Shown piece by piece: positions 51,691 to 63,433 of a stretch of DNA of 64,000 bases; the stretch's first letter is position 1; the number at the start of each line of letters is the position of its first letter. The translations under genes and the position numbers were made by a program. Below the pieces are notes generated by a model. That model was not told where the DNA came from, did no database searches, and saw nothing but the letters and a program-made list of their open reading frames with translations. This DNA comes from Baylisascaris procyonis (taxonomy: Eukaryota; Nematoda; Chromadorea; Rhabditida; Ascarididae): positions 4,487,001-4,551,000 of the forward strand of contig JAZARR010000171.1 of the NCBI GenBank assembly GCA_037389465.1, read 5' to 3'.

Positions 51691-51779
51691 TCAATTTTAT
51701 CGAATTCATTAGCGGCACCTCTCGGATTCTTTTTTTATAACTTTTTATTTTTGAGCTGTTTTCTTTTTCTCAATTTCAG

Positions 51780-51868
51780 GCCTTGATTCGAGCAACTGGA
51801 GCAGAGAGAGAGGAGTACTGGAGTGTTAGCCAACGATGGCACCGACATCTAATCGAGATCTAATACCT
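51780..51868 (+). CDS. Candidate first coding exon of an unidentified gene
   Basis: A good acceptor (CAATTTCAG, ends 51779) is followed by 56 bases of GC-richer leader, an ATG at 51836 and 11 codons (MAPTSNRDLIP) up to a consensus donor GTAAGT at 51869. The combination of acceptor, start and strong donor in an island of higher GC is typical of a 5' exon. No family can be inferred from 11 residues, and I found no certain downstream exon. Confidence 0.35.
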
Positions 51869-54800
51869 GTAAGTGTTTCATTTATAATTTCACCTATATT
51901 TATAAAATGATTTCTTATTGCTCTTCATAATTGGCGTTATGAATTGCTGCTGCTTTCATTTTTTGCATTATATTTCATGTCGTTCTATTGGATAGTTTGG
52001 CGTCGTATCATGTGAAGATCAGAGATCTTGGGATCCAGTAAGGTAAAGCAGATGCTATTGGCAGAATCTACCTCCTTCATTTCATCTTCTCTGGAGTTAT
52101 AGCGTAGTCGGTGACCGCTAGCGATATTTTTAGAGTGCGCCGATAGTAGTTGTTGGCAAACGAATGGCTCAATCTGACGTTCGTTTATGCAAAATGACCG
52201 CTGAATTTTTCCGTGCGTCGAAAAAATCTATCCGTACAAAACACGAAGCGGTATATCAAAACTATCCCTGTCGTTTTTCTTCATTTTGTACCAACACTTG
52301 TACTTTCAAAATTCTAGTTTTATCCCAGGTGCTTGACACATACTACTTGTTTATATTACAATACTTTTTGCACCAATGAATTTGTTACCGAATAATTTTT
52401 GGCACTCCAGCGAATATAAGCCTTCCGAAGTGAATGTTGCTTGAATTAGTCCTTTTTTACAAGGAAAGATTCCACTGCTCTCTAAGAAACCTTTTATTAA
52501 TGACTTGCATTTTGAAAAGATCTACAAGCTGTAAGTATAGTATTTTAATAGAAAATGAGTGCAATTCGGATTCCAACTAAACTTGATATCCTTCAAAAGA
52601 TGCCGCAAGTGGATTATTGTGTTATCGACATTTTTAAATTGGCACTTCAAAAACTTTTTTCGATTATTTCGATGTAATAATCGGCAAGCAGCGGAATGAA
52701 CGGAATGAATATGACATTCCATCTTTTCGTTCATAGAAGAAAAATTAAAAAATATATTTTGTTTATTTTTCAAAATCTTTTCAAGAATATCTTTCAATAA
52801 ATTTCTGAAGGGCAAGAACAAAAGAACAACGTTGAATCTTCTAAAATTTGAATAAAATTAGAAGTTGAAGAAACGGACATGAAGCAGGAAATTTAAAGAG
52901 AACTTTTTTTCTCAGTTTCACATATTTAGAGCGTCATTGTAAAAGAGTATATTTGAAACTATCAACATGTATGGCTATTTATGTTTTTTCTAGAGATTCA
53001 ATTTATAATTAGACATATGCACAAATAATTATTATATGCATATCAACAAATGAATTCTACTTGAACTTTTATATTTTTCAATAAATGGCGATCATTTTGA
53101 AATGCCCCAAAAAATTTTCGATTGTAAATCCCAGGTGAAAAATTTTGCTGGTGGTCACAATTCTTTCCGTCACCTTAACTTCATGACGCCGGTAATTCCG
53201 ATGTGCTAAGAAGTAGTTTTTGATTTTTTTTCCTCATTCACTCATTGATGTTTGATTCATTCTCAGTGATTAAATAAAAATGTTCTCCAATAAGCTAGAA
53301 ACGAAATAATATGCGCGTAGATAATCTCTAATTCTATTGTTCCCTCTATGCTATTTATTTTGTTCTTTCACCAGCGAGAATTTTTTTCTTACTATTTGCT
53401 GTATTCGATTAATTACTATTTTCGTTATCAATTCCATTCCTTTCGAGTTCCGTTTCAAATTTCCCCATAATCATATGAACTTATGCGGTAGAATTTGAAT
53501 TTGAAAAGAAATCCGCAATATCGCAATTAGGCACTTGGTATATTTCGTTAGCTCACGTATAATTCGACCAAATTTTTGCTTGTCTTCTTAGGTGTGTGTG
53601 TGTGCTCTCATGCGAGTATATCTTTATGACATTCGAACACACCTTTATTGCACCATAAATAACGTAATTGTCATAAATATTGAAAATAATCCACGTATAT
53701 AATGTAAGTATCCTTAGTAACATAAATGGAGCCAGCCAAAATATATGTAAAAAGTAATATAATTGCTGTTTTGGACGGATAATAAAAAGAGCTTTAAAAA
53801 GAAAAACGCATTTCATAGATTCTTAGCAATGAAAAATTCATTCAATAATAGCAGTTGTATGTGAAAATCTCTCAGAATCTTTGTGCTGTTTATTAGATGT
53901 GCTAAACGCATAAAAGTAATTTTTGATTCTATTTTGCGATTTAGAACACCCGTCGATTACAAGTGATCACTAACGAAAGTTTTTGATATATTGTTATCGT
54001 ATACGTCGATATTCGATAATCAAATAATATATTGTATTTTAATTACCATAGGTAGGCATACTCTCGTAATATATTTGGAAAATGAATTTTGGACTCGCAT
54101 TCGAATATTGATTGTCAAATTTATGTTCTGGACTGCTAACTGTAATGACCACAATATGAATGATCACTTGGTGTCTTCTTAAATTCTTCACATCGACATT
54201 ATTTGAAACTATATCAACTCCCCCTTTCCTCTCCAAATCCCTTCCTCGTTCCCCTTCCTCTTCAACTAACACTTCCCCTAATTGCTCTTTCACTTTAAGC
54301 GCCTTTTTTTTCTGCCCAATCCAGTTCATTATCAATTATCGCTTTAAATTCAACTATCTTTTAATGATACGATCACTAGTAGTAGTCTCAATTTCCGGTA
54401 ATGGTTAAGTGTGATCGGGTACTACATTCGGGTTTTATACGGCAAAATGTCGTATGCTTACTTATTTATGCATAAGTATTTTCGGAAATGTTTCATATTG
54501 CTGCAGCATTATATGGCTTTCAATGAATGCGCATCGTTGGTTTTAATTGTTTATAAGATCCCGACTTGGTTCATCCCCATTTCCTGTTACAGCTCTCACC
54601 AACAGAAATACTAGCGCGCAGTAGTTGAGCAATCAAGTAATTCATACTAGACCTTTTATGTTATAGTATGATTATTGCAGGTGTTATGGAGATGTGATGA
54701 ACTCCTTCAATCATATCTCATTGTTCATTATCTTCATGCCTTAACTATTATTTATAGAATTTTGATACTTTTATTTCTTCTATCTATGCAACATATTCAT

Positions 54801-57800
54801 CTTCTCATAACCAATGTTTATCGCGCAGAATTAGTATCTGATGCCTTATTTATCTCAATGTCTTTCATAATACGCAAATCCATTTAGCTCATATGATAAA
54901 GAAAGAAGATGTGCTTCTTGAAAACTTATAAGTTAGTTCGAATTTCTAAATTCAAAAAAAACAAAATTAGTCACTCAGAATTAATAACAAATTTGCTTAA
55001 TAAAACTTTTTCTGTGATGAACTAGTAACTATTAAATAAAAATTATATATGCAAATGAAGTATTGAAGAAAATAGTGGTCAAAAATTCGTCTAGCTTATT
55101 AAAGTTTCAAATTTTCAAAAATTTTTGACGAAAATTTTCGATGCATTTCATCGATGTTCAGCACTTATCGAAATGCGGCGAATATGATAAATGAAAGGAA
55201 CATTTGTTGCACGATATTGCTTCATTAATGATTAATTGGCAGCATTGTTTGAGTGAAAATTTTTGCCGGAAAATTTTTTATCAATATTTGGCCTTTCTAT
55301 AAACGATATAGGTGCTTCTTGAAAATATATGTGAATGTCAGTTGTTCGATGAATATATGAATATCGGTTAAGAGTGGAACAAAGATTCATGACTAGTAGC
55401 GAATAGGCAATTTCGGCTGCATTCCGACTCTTTCGTATAGGAAAATATCAGTTGTATTAGCTTGGTTTGATGACTAATATGGAAGAAGTATATGAGTGAT
55501 TTCGATGGCTAAATAGCTCTTCTTCCTCCCCTCCCCCTTCTCCCTCTTCACCTCTTCCTTTCTCAATTCTGTTTCACTTTTCTCTTTTCTATTCTTGATA
55601 ATTGATGGATAGCTGACTTGCTATGAGAAATAATCAACAATTGATATAATTATCACTTCTCTGAAAGTGTTTGAACTGCAAATTCACTTTTAACTGGCCA
55701 TCTAGAGAGACAAAACCTTATCTTGTTTCTTTCACCTCAATTATTGTCAAGAAAAGAGGTGAGCATAGTTATAGCTAACATTTTTTCTATTTACCCTTTT
55801 CTACTGATTTCTTGTATGTTTTCAAAATTTCACTATATCTCCATCACGAGTCCTTTATTTTGATGGTGTGGCTGAATTGACTCTTGAAATATTTGTGCAA
55901 ACATTTGAAAATGATCTCACATTATATTGCCTTTGCCTTATTGAATGAGAAGTATGCAGGTCGCGAGCGAATTTCACAATTGCATAATATCCTCAGTGAA
56001 AAGAGAAATGTAGAGTTTTTCGATTCTATCGCACGATTTACGCTAGAATTAGGAGTTTTTTTCGTGGATGTGACGCGTTAATAATGAATCAGCGACTAGT
56101 AAATACTAATTACTTAAACAAGCGAATTGTCGTTGAGATAGTGCTGATAAACTTTTCCCACATATGTATGCATTGTAGCTATCCATATTATTTTATCATT
56201 ATATCAGCTAAGTAAGTTTTTAATTCTCAAAAAACAAAACGTCCATATTACTGCTGAGGGTTTTTGATAATATAGATATTCGAGATGATATTTTGCTGGG
56301 AAACAATTTTCAAAATTTTCAAAAATACCGCGAGGTTTAGACTTAAAAAATGCTTGAAGTGAATTGAAAGATCAAATGTAATTTTTTCCAAATTCATATC
56401 GTTCTTCATTCAATTCCTTCAAAGTCTTCAAGCTATCCTTCATTCGATTTCTATAATAAGAGCGAGTTATTCAGTAGAAATGAATTCGTGCTATTGTAAA
56501 AAAAAACTTCACTTCATAGGGTTATAGAAATATTTTATGGGAAAATTATAAATATTTTTGAAAGTATTGATAGATAGAAAGGAATTTATTTAACCTTATC
56601 ATCATTGATGAGCATATATCTTAGGCATCTGTGAATTACGAGTAATTTCTGCGCATAGAAAGTTAGATTAGTGCGCTATACATGAACAATTTGGTCAAAA
56701 GTGCAGGTCGATAAGCCAGGCAACTTTGTCATGCGATATCAGATTTGTACTGATCACCTTATCAGGCCATCATATTTAATATTTCCATTTTTGAGAACCA
56801 TTAAAAGTAGAATCCTACGTCGATCCTTTAGTAAGCCTCCGAGCGAGATCGTAGAATCCGACCGGAAATCCTGCCGTTGGTAAGGTTCCACAAAAGCTAA
56901 CAGTCGATACCTTCGTACTCTTAAACCTTTTTTGTGGGATTCGATAGCATTCCGGACATTTCTGTGATCAAAGTATGAAAATGGCGCATTGTCAAATTAT
57001 TTTTGCATATTCTGAAAAAAAAAATTCCACATATACGGGAAACTCTCATCAAATCAGTTATAAAACACAAAATATTCATCTTGTCTTGGTATATGGGAGC
57101 ATTGAGACACTATTTATATCGTCAAATGCACTATGACATTCTACTAGGATATATTCACATATAACGTCCCTTAGGAGAAGCGTAACTTCTATATTCTCAA
57201 GAATGTGCAATATGGTTGCATTGTTTTCCTTTAGCATAGCTTCCAGCCGACTGTGATCTAAAGTACGCATCTGTGATCGTGACAGCTGATATTGCTTGAG
57301 CGACAACTAACGTTTGCACGACACTTATGGAGTGCAAAAGATCAACAATTTAGTGCTGCATATTACTGGAGCCATTTTAAAAATCAAAGTTATTTCACGA
57401 CTTTATTTCTTATTCAGTTTGAATTGTGAAATTGCAGCTTCGATGGGTGGTGGGAGGAAGGTGAGGAGGGTGAGGCGAAAGGGTACTGCCCAAACTACGT
57501 AAGCCGGAAGAAAATATATAGCATAGTTTTGTGGTGGTTAAACTAAAGTATGAACATATTGTGCAATGTTGTGATTGAAACAAAACGAGAGCTGTGTCAA
57601 ACTAGCCTATCAGATATTCTCACAACTTCTTAACAAATTGTAATAAATGCATGCGGCCAATAAGTTGTATTGTACAACTTCGTGACGATAGTCCTAGTAC
57701 CTTGCGGAAACACTCAGATAAGAAGACACACAGATACACACATAGCCGGAAAACGATTATACGTGAATTCGCAACCACAACGATATAAGATACCTGTGAG

Positions 57801-58768
57801 ATTAGCTAGCATAATATGCGCTTTTTGCAGTTGGCTCAGTTGGCGCTAAACCCCTCCTTTTTCATCTCACCTTTCTTTGGTTCATTACACCATTTATCCC
57901 TCCCTTGATGTGTGAGGAGTCGCTAATTTCGAAGTGTTCAAAAAGTGAAGCGAAAAGAGAAATTCACTAAGCAAAGTGAAGAATTAAAAGCTGCAGAAAT
58001 TGAGTTAGTGAGCCATCAAAACTCAGTCATTTGCTGATCACCAATAGCGCATTTTTTCACTGGTAAAAAATTTCGCAGCTAATTGCTTCATCTTCGATTG
58101 AATAGTGTGAAAAATGATCGCTGACAAGATGACAGGTTCAACTTTTTGAATCTCGTGTCACAGATTCTTTGTCGGAAAAAGATTGTCAAATTTGCACTTC
58201 TCAAATTTGGGCCGAAAATAGTAATGCACCCACTTATTGTCCAATGGGCATTCTTCATGTTCTCAGTCTATTACTGTCTAGAATTTTAAGGGAAAGAGGG
58301 GGGTTGGCAGTGGATTCCGGACGAAAGGGGAGGGGGGGGGTTCAATCAAGAAACTTGATAGGAGCGAATGTATTTTAGTCATGACTCCTAAAGATGACTG
58401 ACCACAGCAGGACGATCATAGAAATCACTGCGTAGCACTGCATTAGGATTTCTATCTATTGCATTCATAAACTGTTGTCGTCTTATCGTAAATTTTTGCA
58501 TTATAATGATGCAAATTTATGCTTATTTCGATATACGAATGCTTCCTTCATCGTATATTGTTCGAGATTGAATAGCGCATTTGAAACGACGCAATCACAT
58601 GCGAGTAGCGGTGTATTTGTTGAGTAAGTGCTCTTCTATGCCTAATCACACAAGTAGTCACTAATTCATCGTTGCCCCCCAACACTCTCAGCACAACGCT
58701 AATATTAGCTGATGAGCATTGCTTGCTTCTTCATGTGCTTCATTACAAACAGCATTCAAGTCTTATAC

Positions 58769-58769
<1 letters not shown>

Positions 58770-58834
<65 letters not shown>
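58770..58834. repeat. (TA)n microsatellite
   Basis: About 65 bases of uninterrupted TA. Confidence 0.95.
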
Positions 58835-58835
<1 letters not shown>

Positions 58836-59624
58836 CCTATCGTACATAAGTAACTTGCAGTATTTATTTAGGTGGTTGAAAAATGTGCTTGTGCTTTTAT
58901 GAAGAGATAAATATGTGGAAATTGAAACGTCAAAAAGTTGTACAAACGAGTCGTATGATATGATATAGTCATAGATCGCTGCAATAAAAGTATAATCATC
59001 CTTTCGAGAAATGCAATCCTACCTCAATTTTCGCCTCAATTTTTGTTCAAAATTGAAAATTCAAATCCAGTTTTCGTCAATCTCAACTTGGATTACTTGA
59101 TAATTTATGCCAGTTCGGCATATTACAGTGAATCATCGAGCATATAAATTGCAATTTAGTGCTATTACTGTATGGCGTATTATACGGAAGTGATACGATA
59201 AAGTCAAGAATTATATCTTGTATCATTTCCTCTTCAATTCTATAATCGTGTCAGTTTTTTTTTTCTGATTTTATAGATCAGAGGATAGGGATGGAACTTG
59301 GTCGCGAATTCCATAGAATTTGAACAATTTCATATTGAGCTACCCTTGTCCAAATCTCTTATATTCGCAGCGAAGGCGTGGCTTTATGAAATGTTGTAGC
59401 AGTTTGCTTTTGAAGTCTGAAGTTTGAGTGTGGTGAGTCAACTAGCATTGCACGCCAATATTCAATTAGCAGACGAACAGACGCATAGGCATGATGCATT
59501 CCTTGTAGTGCAGCCAACCACACATCGGCTGACGTAATTGACCACTCACTCCATGCAACGTACCTCAGCGTTGACCACTGGTCACTCGCGCCGTCCACTC
59601 TTCGCTTCATTGAACAGCTGCCAG

Positions 59625-59690
59625 ATGAAGAAATTTAAAAAGTTAAATCCGTCTAAATCGTTCGAACGCGATGCTGCAAAATTTCTAAAG
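59625..59690 (+). CDS. Candidate alternative first exon, lysine-rich N-terminus
   Basis: ATG at 59625 directly follows a CTGCCAG acceptor-like site in a locally GC-rich patch. Twenty-two codons (MKKFKKLNPSKSFERDAAKF, then LK) end at AAG before a GTGATC donor, phase 0. That is the same phase as the 51868 donor, so the two could be alternative starts of one gene. No domain is recognised. Confidence 0.25.
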
Positions 59691-59950
59691 GTGATCTTAT
59701 TTTGCATCTGCTTTTTCTATTGCGTAAATCTTTTATTTTTGAGTGTATAACGTGCTTTGACCTAATAGATTGAAATGTCTTACTTGAAATAAATTGCCCA
59801 TAAATGGAGGTAGGGGGAGGAGAGATGGGATTTATGGGGACGGGAGGAGGTGAGCAAGGGGATAGACTGGAATGAATCACTCACTTTTCGCACGTCGATC
59901 CAGTGTAGTGAGAGTTTTCGCGGCAATTTATCCCTATTTCATTGGGTATT

Positions 59951-59978
59951 GGGGAGGGGGGGGGAGGGGAGGGGAGGG
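59951..59978 (+). other. Strong G-quadruplex motif
   Basis: Five runs of three to nine G separated by single A bases within 28 bases, followed by a further A/G-rich stretch to about 60003. Confidence 0.6.
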
Positions 59979-60926
59979 AACGAAAGGAGAAAGGAGGAGG
60001 GGTGACGCAGAATATTCAATAAGCAAATTTTATTGCAAGTGCAATATAACAACGACTCGAAGATATTAGATTTGGGAAAGGGAGAAGAAAAGGAAGCATC
60101 TTTCACTAAGGAAGGAAAAAAAATTTGTTCGCAACCACACAATTATAATTTGCATATAATTTTTAAAAAATAATCCTCCTAAAACAATTTTATGAAGTAT
60201 ATTTTCTATTACTATTAATCAACAAAATTTCATTTAGGAAATGCGATAAAGCCGAATATTGATCAGTGATATTCTTTCTATAATATTTCTTTTTTTTTCA
60301 ATCACACTGATAATTTTCTTTTTCTATATTTTATTGGTTTTTAAAATAATCGACTAGAAGACTGGTTCACGAAATTATAAAAGATAAAGGAAGCTACTTA
60401 TCGAAAAAGTAGCTAAATATAATTGCCGGTCGAATTTCCTGTTATTGACGAGATTACAAAAGCGTTCTTCCGTAATTTCCATAGAAATTTTCTGATCGAC
60501 AGATATTTTAATTGATTTTTGGAGAAAAAAGTTTTAATGCTGCTATGGAACTGGTTAAATTTTTTTCTTGGATTCTTAAAAATATTTGAAAAATATTATT
60601 TTAGAGTTTCATTCAATAGTAAACTTATTGCCAAAATATTGTAAAGCTTTAAGAAGTAGTAAAAAAGTTGCCTTTGTATTCAGTGTCTTGTGCGTTTTCT
60701 ATGGTGTATCGATCGTATCCATATTTTATGTTATACGACCTTTTTTTTCAACCGCTTTCTGAATAATTTTTGTCCGCCTTCAGAACTGAACTCTCATGAA
60801 TAATACAATGGGGTTTTAGGTAGATCATTACTGTAAATATACAATTATTTTAATAAGCAGTTACGCTGAGCAATTCTGCAGTAATAAATTTTCTCTGCAG
60901 TGTTATCCTCACTAGCGAATAATACT

Positions 60927-60995
60927 GCCTGAGGGGATAGGTAACGTTTGCCTGAGAGGGTGGGCAACGTTCGCCTGAGAGAATGGGTAACGTTG
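60927..60995. repeat. Tandem repeat, 23 bp unit x 3
   Basis: GCCTGAG(A/G)G(G/A)(A/G)T(A/G)GG(T/C)AACGTT units start at 60927, 60950 and 60973. The third copy runs into the left inverted repeat of the element below. Confidence 0.85.
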
Positions 60996-61445
60996 AAATG
61001 TGGTAAGCATTTTGCAAGGATGCCAAATCATGTTTATTTTCTTTCTTGACGCGCCGTTCAAGCTTTTTGCTCCTTATTTTTGCACAGAAATAATTTGCAT
61101 GGAACACCTATTTTAAGCAATAGGTAATTCTATTTATAGCTGATTGAGTTAACTTAAGTTTTTAATTTCATTAATACCTATTTTCATCCCCGGAAATTTA
61201 TGACTCTCTTTTTTTTTAAATTTTTTAATTTCATACGTGATGGTTAAAATTTGAACAACAGTTAGAATTTTGCAAAGATGCCAAATCATTTGCAACAACT
61301 AGGGCTTACATTATCGTACTAAATTGCAACGTTACGTAAATGGTGTTCATTGGCACATCGTACGCCAACGTGAACTTAATCTGATTTGACATATTGATAA
61401 GACAGCTGCCTACCACATTTCAACGTTACCCACCCCTTCAGGCAA
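60927..61445. mobile_element. MITE-like element with subterminal inverted repeats
   Basis: TGGGTAACGTTGAAATGTGG plus two bases at 60984-61005 reappears as an exact 22 bp inverted copy at 61411-61432, and similarity extends outward through GCCTGA. Inside, a 22 bp sequence (TTTTGCAAGGATGCCAAATC...) at 61010-61031 recurs directly at 61268-61289 with one mismatch. There is no transposase frame. No clear target-site duplication was found, so the family and exact ends are open. Confidence 0.5.
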
Positions 61446-62068
61446 TATCACTTATCCGTTAACTCATCGAGTAATATGCCGTACGCATCTGTCTTATGAC
61501 TTTGGTTGGCACTCTTCTGAGTGGTCGCAAATTAGAGCACTGCTCTTAACGAGAAACTCATCGATCACAAGAATTATTAAGAAAAAGAGATGCTTCTAAT
61601 GTCAGTACTGAGCCATCTTGAAATTTATATAACTTTTTTTTCACAATTTGGAAGGGAATTGATGAAATGATTTATGAAATTATTTTCATTGCGTTCATAA
61701 GATCAATCGATTGAATAGAGAATTTATTCATAATAGTTCATTTTTCATAAATATTTTTCGAGCATTTATTTAACCGGTCGATCTATTGCAGATAAAATTA
61801 TTGAATTGAAATATTATGGGTACAACCTTATTATACATCTACTTGAGCATTGCCACTTTTTGTTGCGGTTCAGGTCACACTTTAATGGGAAAAAATGAGA
61901 TTTTTGAGACGTCACATATTTCATCGCTTTGTTTCATCGAAGCAATATACCTGATTTTTCGCAGGTATTTTCTAGCGCGTAATTTTACGATAGCTGAAAG
62001 AAAAGAAGGGCGGGAAGGAAATCAGGCTCCTAGAATAAGCATTGTGAGATATTTCTGCTGGGTTGGTC

Positions 62069-62087
62069 GAGAGAGAGAGAGAGAGAG
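62069..62087. repeat. (GA)n microsatellite
   Basis: Nine uninterrupted GA units. Confidence 0.85.
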
Positions 62088-62737
62088 GTGTAGGAGGTAA
62101 GCTATCATAATATTTGGCTTTTGCAGATCTTCAGATAACATATTGCGCATTTTTCCTCTCAACTTAGAATGCGATGGGCACATGCCTAGCGGATTGAATT
62201 AATTCGATAGTTATAAGAGTGCCTACAAAAACACCTCACCTAAGCAGTCTATGTCGATTTCATATATGTCATATTTGCTCTCTATTTCATTTGTGTCTAT
62301 CTGCCTATCAACCCAATTTCATCTGCCTGCGCAAACTTTTATGCAAATTTATTTGCATATGAAATTGATGTTAACTTCATCAATTGCACAATTAGCTGCC
62401 AAATCGACTCGTCGACATGACATTGCATTTGAATCACACTTGAACATCCGAAAATTGGGATAAGACTTAACCATGAGTAGAACATTAGACGCGAACTTAA
62501 GCATCTACTAGCACCTCTTCTCTTGTTTTGAATTCATGCCAAATTTCAATGAATGAATCTTGAACTTCACTGTTGACCCTTATTCAGGAATTGACCCATC
62601 GGTATAAAATTTTCACTACGGTCTATACCTAATCGGTAATATTTGCTTACGTTAACATCTTAATGATGCGTCTGAATTCTTTAGCACACTTATAATATTT
62701 TCCATGCGCTACAATGAATCATACCCTGGCATTCAGG

Positions 62738-62757
62738 TGTAGTGACGTCATTACACT
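62738..62757. promoter_or_regulatory. Extended CRE-like palindrome
   Basis: GTGTAGTGACGTCATTACAC is a 20 bp palindrome with a single mismatched pair, centred on TGACGTCA. It is a plausible site for a CREB/ATF-type bZIP dimer, but there is no adjacent confirmed gene. Confidence 0.4.
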
Positions 62758-63351
62758 GGAACGGTTGAAATTTTCCCATAATCTGTTCATTTTTTTCAAG
62801 CCGTAGAGGGATCGTTTGTCGCTTCCGAATTCAGCAAAGATCTATGGGAAAAGAGCGTAGGTGGCTTTTCCCACGAGGAGCGACCTCTATTCTAATGGGT
62901 GACGACGCACAGATGACGTCTAACGGATATGTCTAAAGAAGTGTTATTTTTTCACACTCTTATGAGCACCATAAGGGCCCATAAATGGTCATTTAAAATA
63001 GTGGTCATCCGTTAGTGACCGTCCTTTTTCTAAAGCAGCTGTTGTGATGTATTTTTCGTTTTCGCATCCATCATCTTGACCTCTATTTGATTTCACGTTT
63101 TTTGTTACTTTTCTCGATCCCCAGTAAGCATCTCTATTATCATTTTTTATTACTGACTTTTATGAATTGTTGAACCTCGATTTTTGTGGAATGGCATTAA
63201 CGAGGTTGAGCGTATGGGTTTTTTTTCGAACACTTTTCTAAATTTCTAATTTTTCTTCAAGAATCTTTAGGTTTGCACGTTTAAAGCTCTTGTTTGTAGC
63301 GGTTTCAGAATGGTTTTAAAACACTATTTCTTTCTGCTTTTGCAATCTTAG

Positions 63352-63433
63352 GGCAGCTATCTTATCTTCAAGAACTTCATCTGCAGAAGTTTGCAACGGT
63401 GTTTCTGACAAATTGCAACTCAAGATTTGTCAG
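63352..63433 (+). CDS. Candidate internal exon of an unidentified gene
   Basis: A pyrimidine tract and GCAATCTTAG precede the segment and CAG/GTATAG follows it. One of the three frames is open across all 82 bases (AAILSSRTSSAEVCNGVSDK and seven more residues, with two cysteines). It has the look of an exon of a secreted or extracellular segment, but no family is recognised and no partner exon is certain. Confidence 0.25.

Larger units (their letters stand above)
33193..51779. other. Gene-poor 18.6 kb region
   Basis: I see no exon here that is supported by homology or by a matched pair of splice sites in an open frame. The longest ORFs are products of pyrimidine-rich or TA simple repeats that lack stop codons. 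It may be intergenic or a very long intron or upstream regulatory region of a gene beginning near 51.8 kb. Individually notable pieces are listed separately. Confidence 0.6.

Noticed and set aside
56701..56883. Open segment after AAAAGTGCAG containing KPGNFVMRYQ, faintly like an SH2 FLVR strand
   Set aside because: The rest of the frame does not continue as an SH2 domain, and the TAA overlaps the only donor-like site, so the resemblance is too weak to call.
57076..57306. 76-residue minus-strand ORF with an amphipathic look
   Set aside because: No family recognised, no supporting exons on that strand and no polyadenylation or acceptor context; chance cannot be excluded.
57830..57850. GTTGGCTCAGTTGGCGC, resembling a tRNA D-arm
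   Set aside because: No T-loop or acceptor pairing within tRNA distance.
58169..58378. Cysteine-containing frame DCQICTSQIW near 58.2 kb
   Set aside because: The C-x2-C pair is not followed by the further metal ligands of a RING or zinc finger, and the frame then enters a G-rich tract.
59359..59610. 83-residue minus-strand ORF in a GC-richer patch
   Set aside because: It overlaps the candidate + strand start exon region and has no domain or splice support; the patch is better read as a promoter or leader region.
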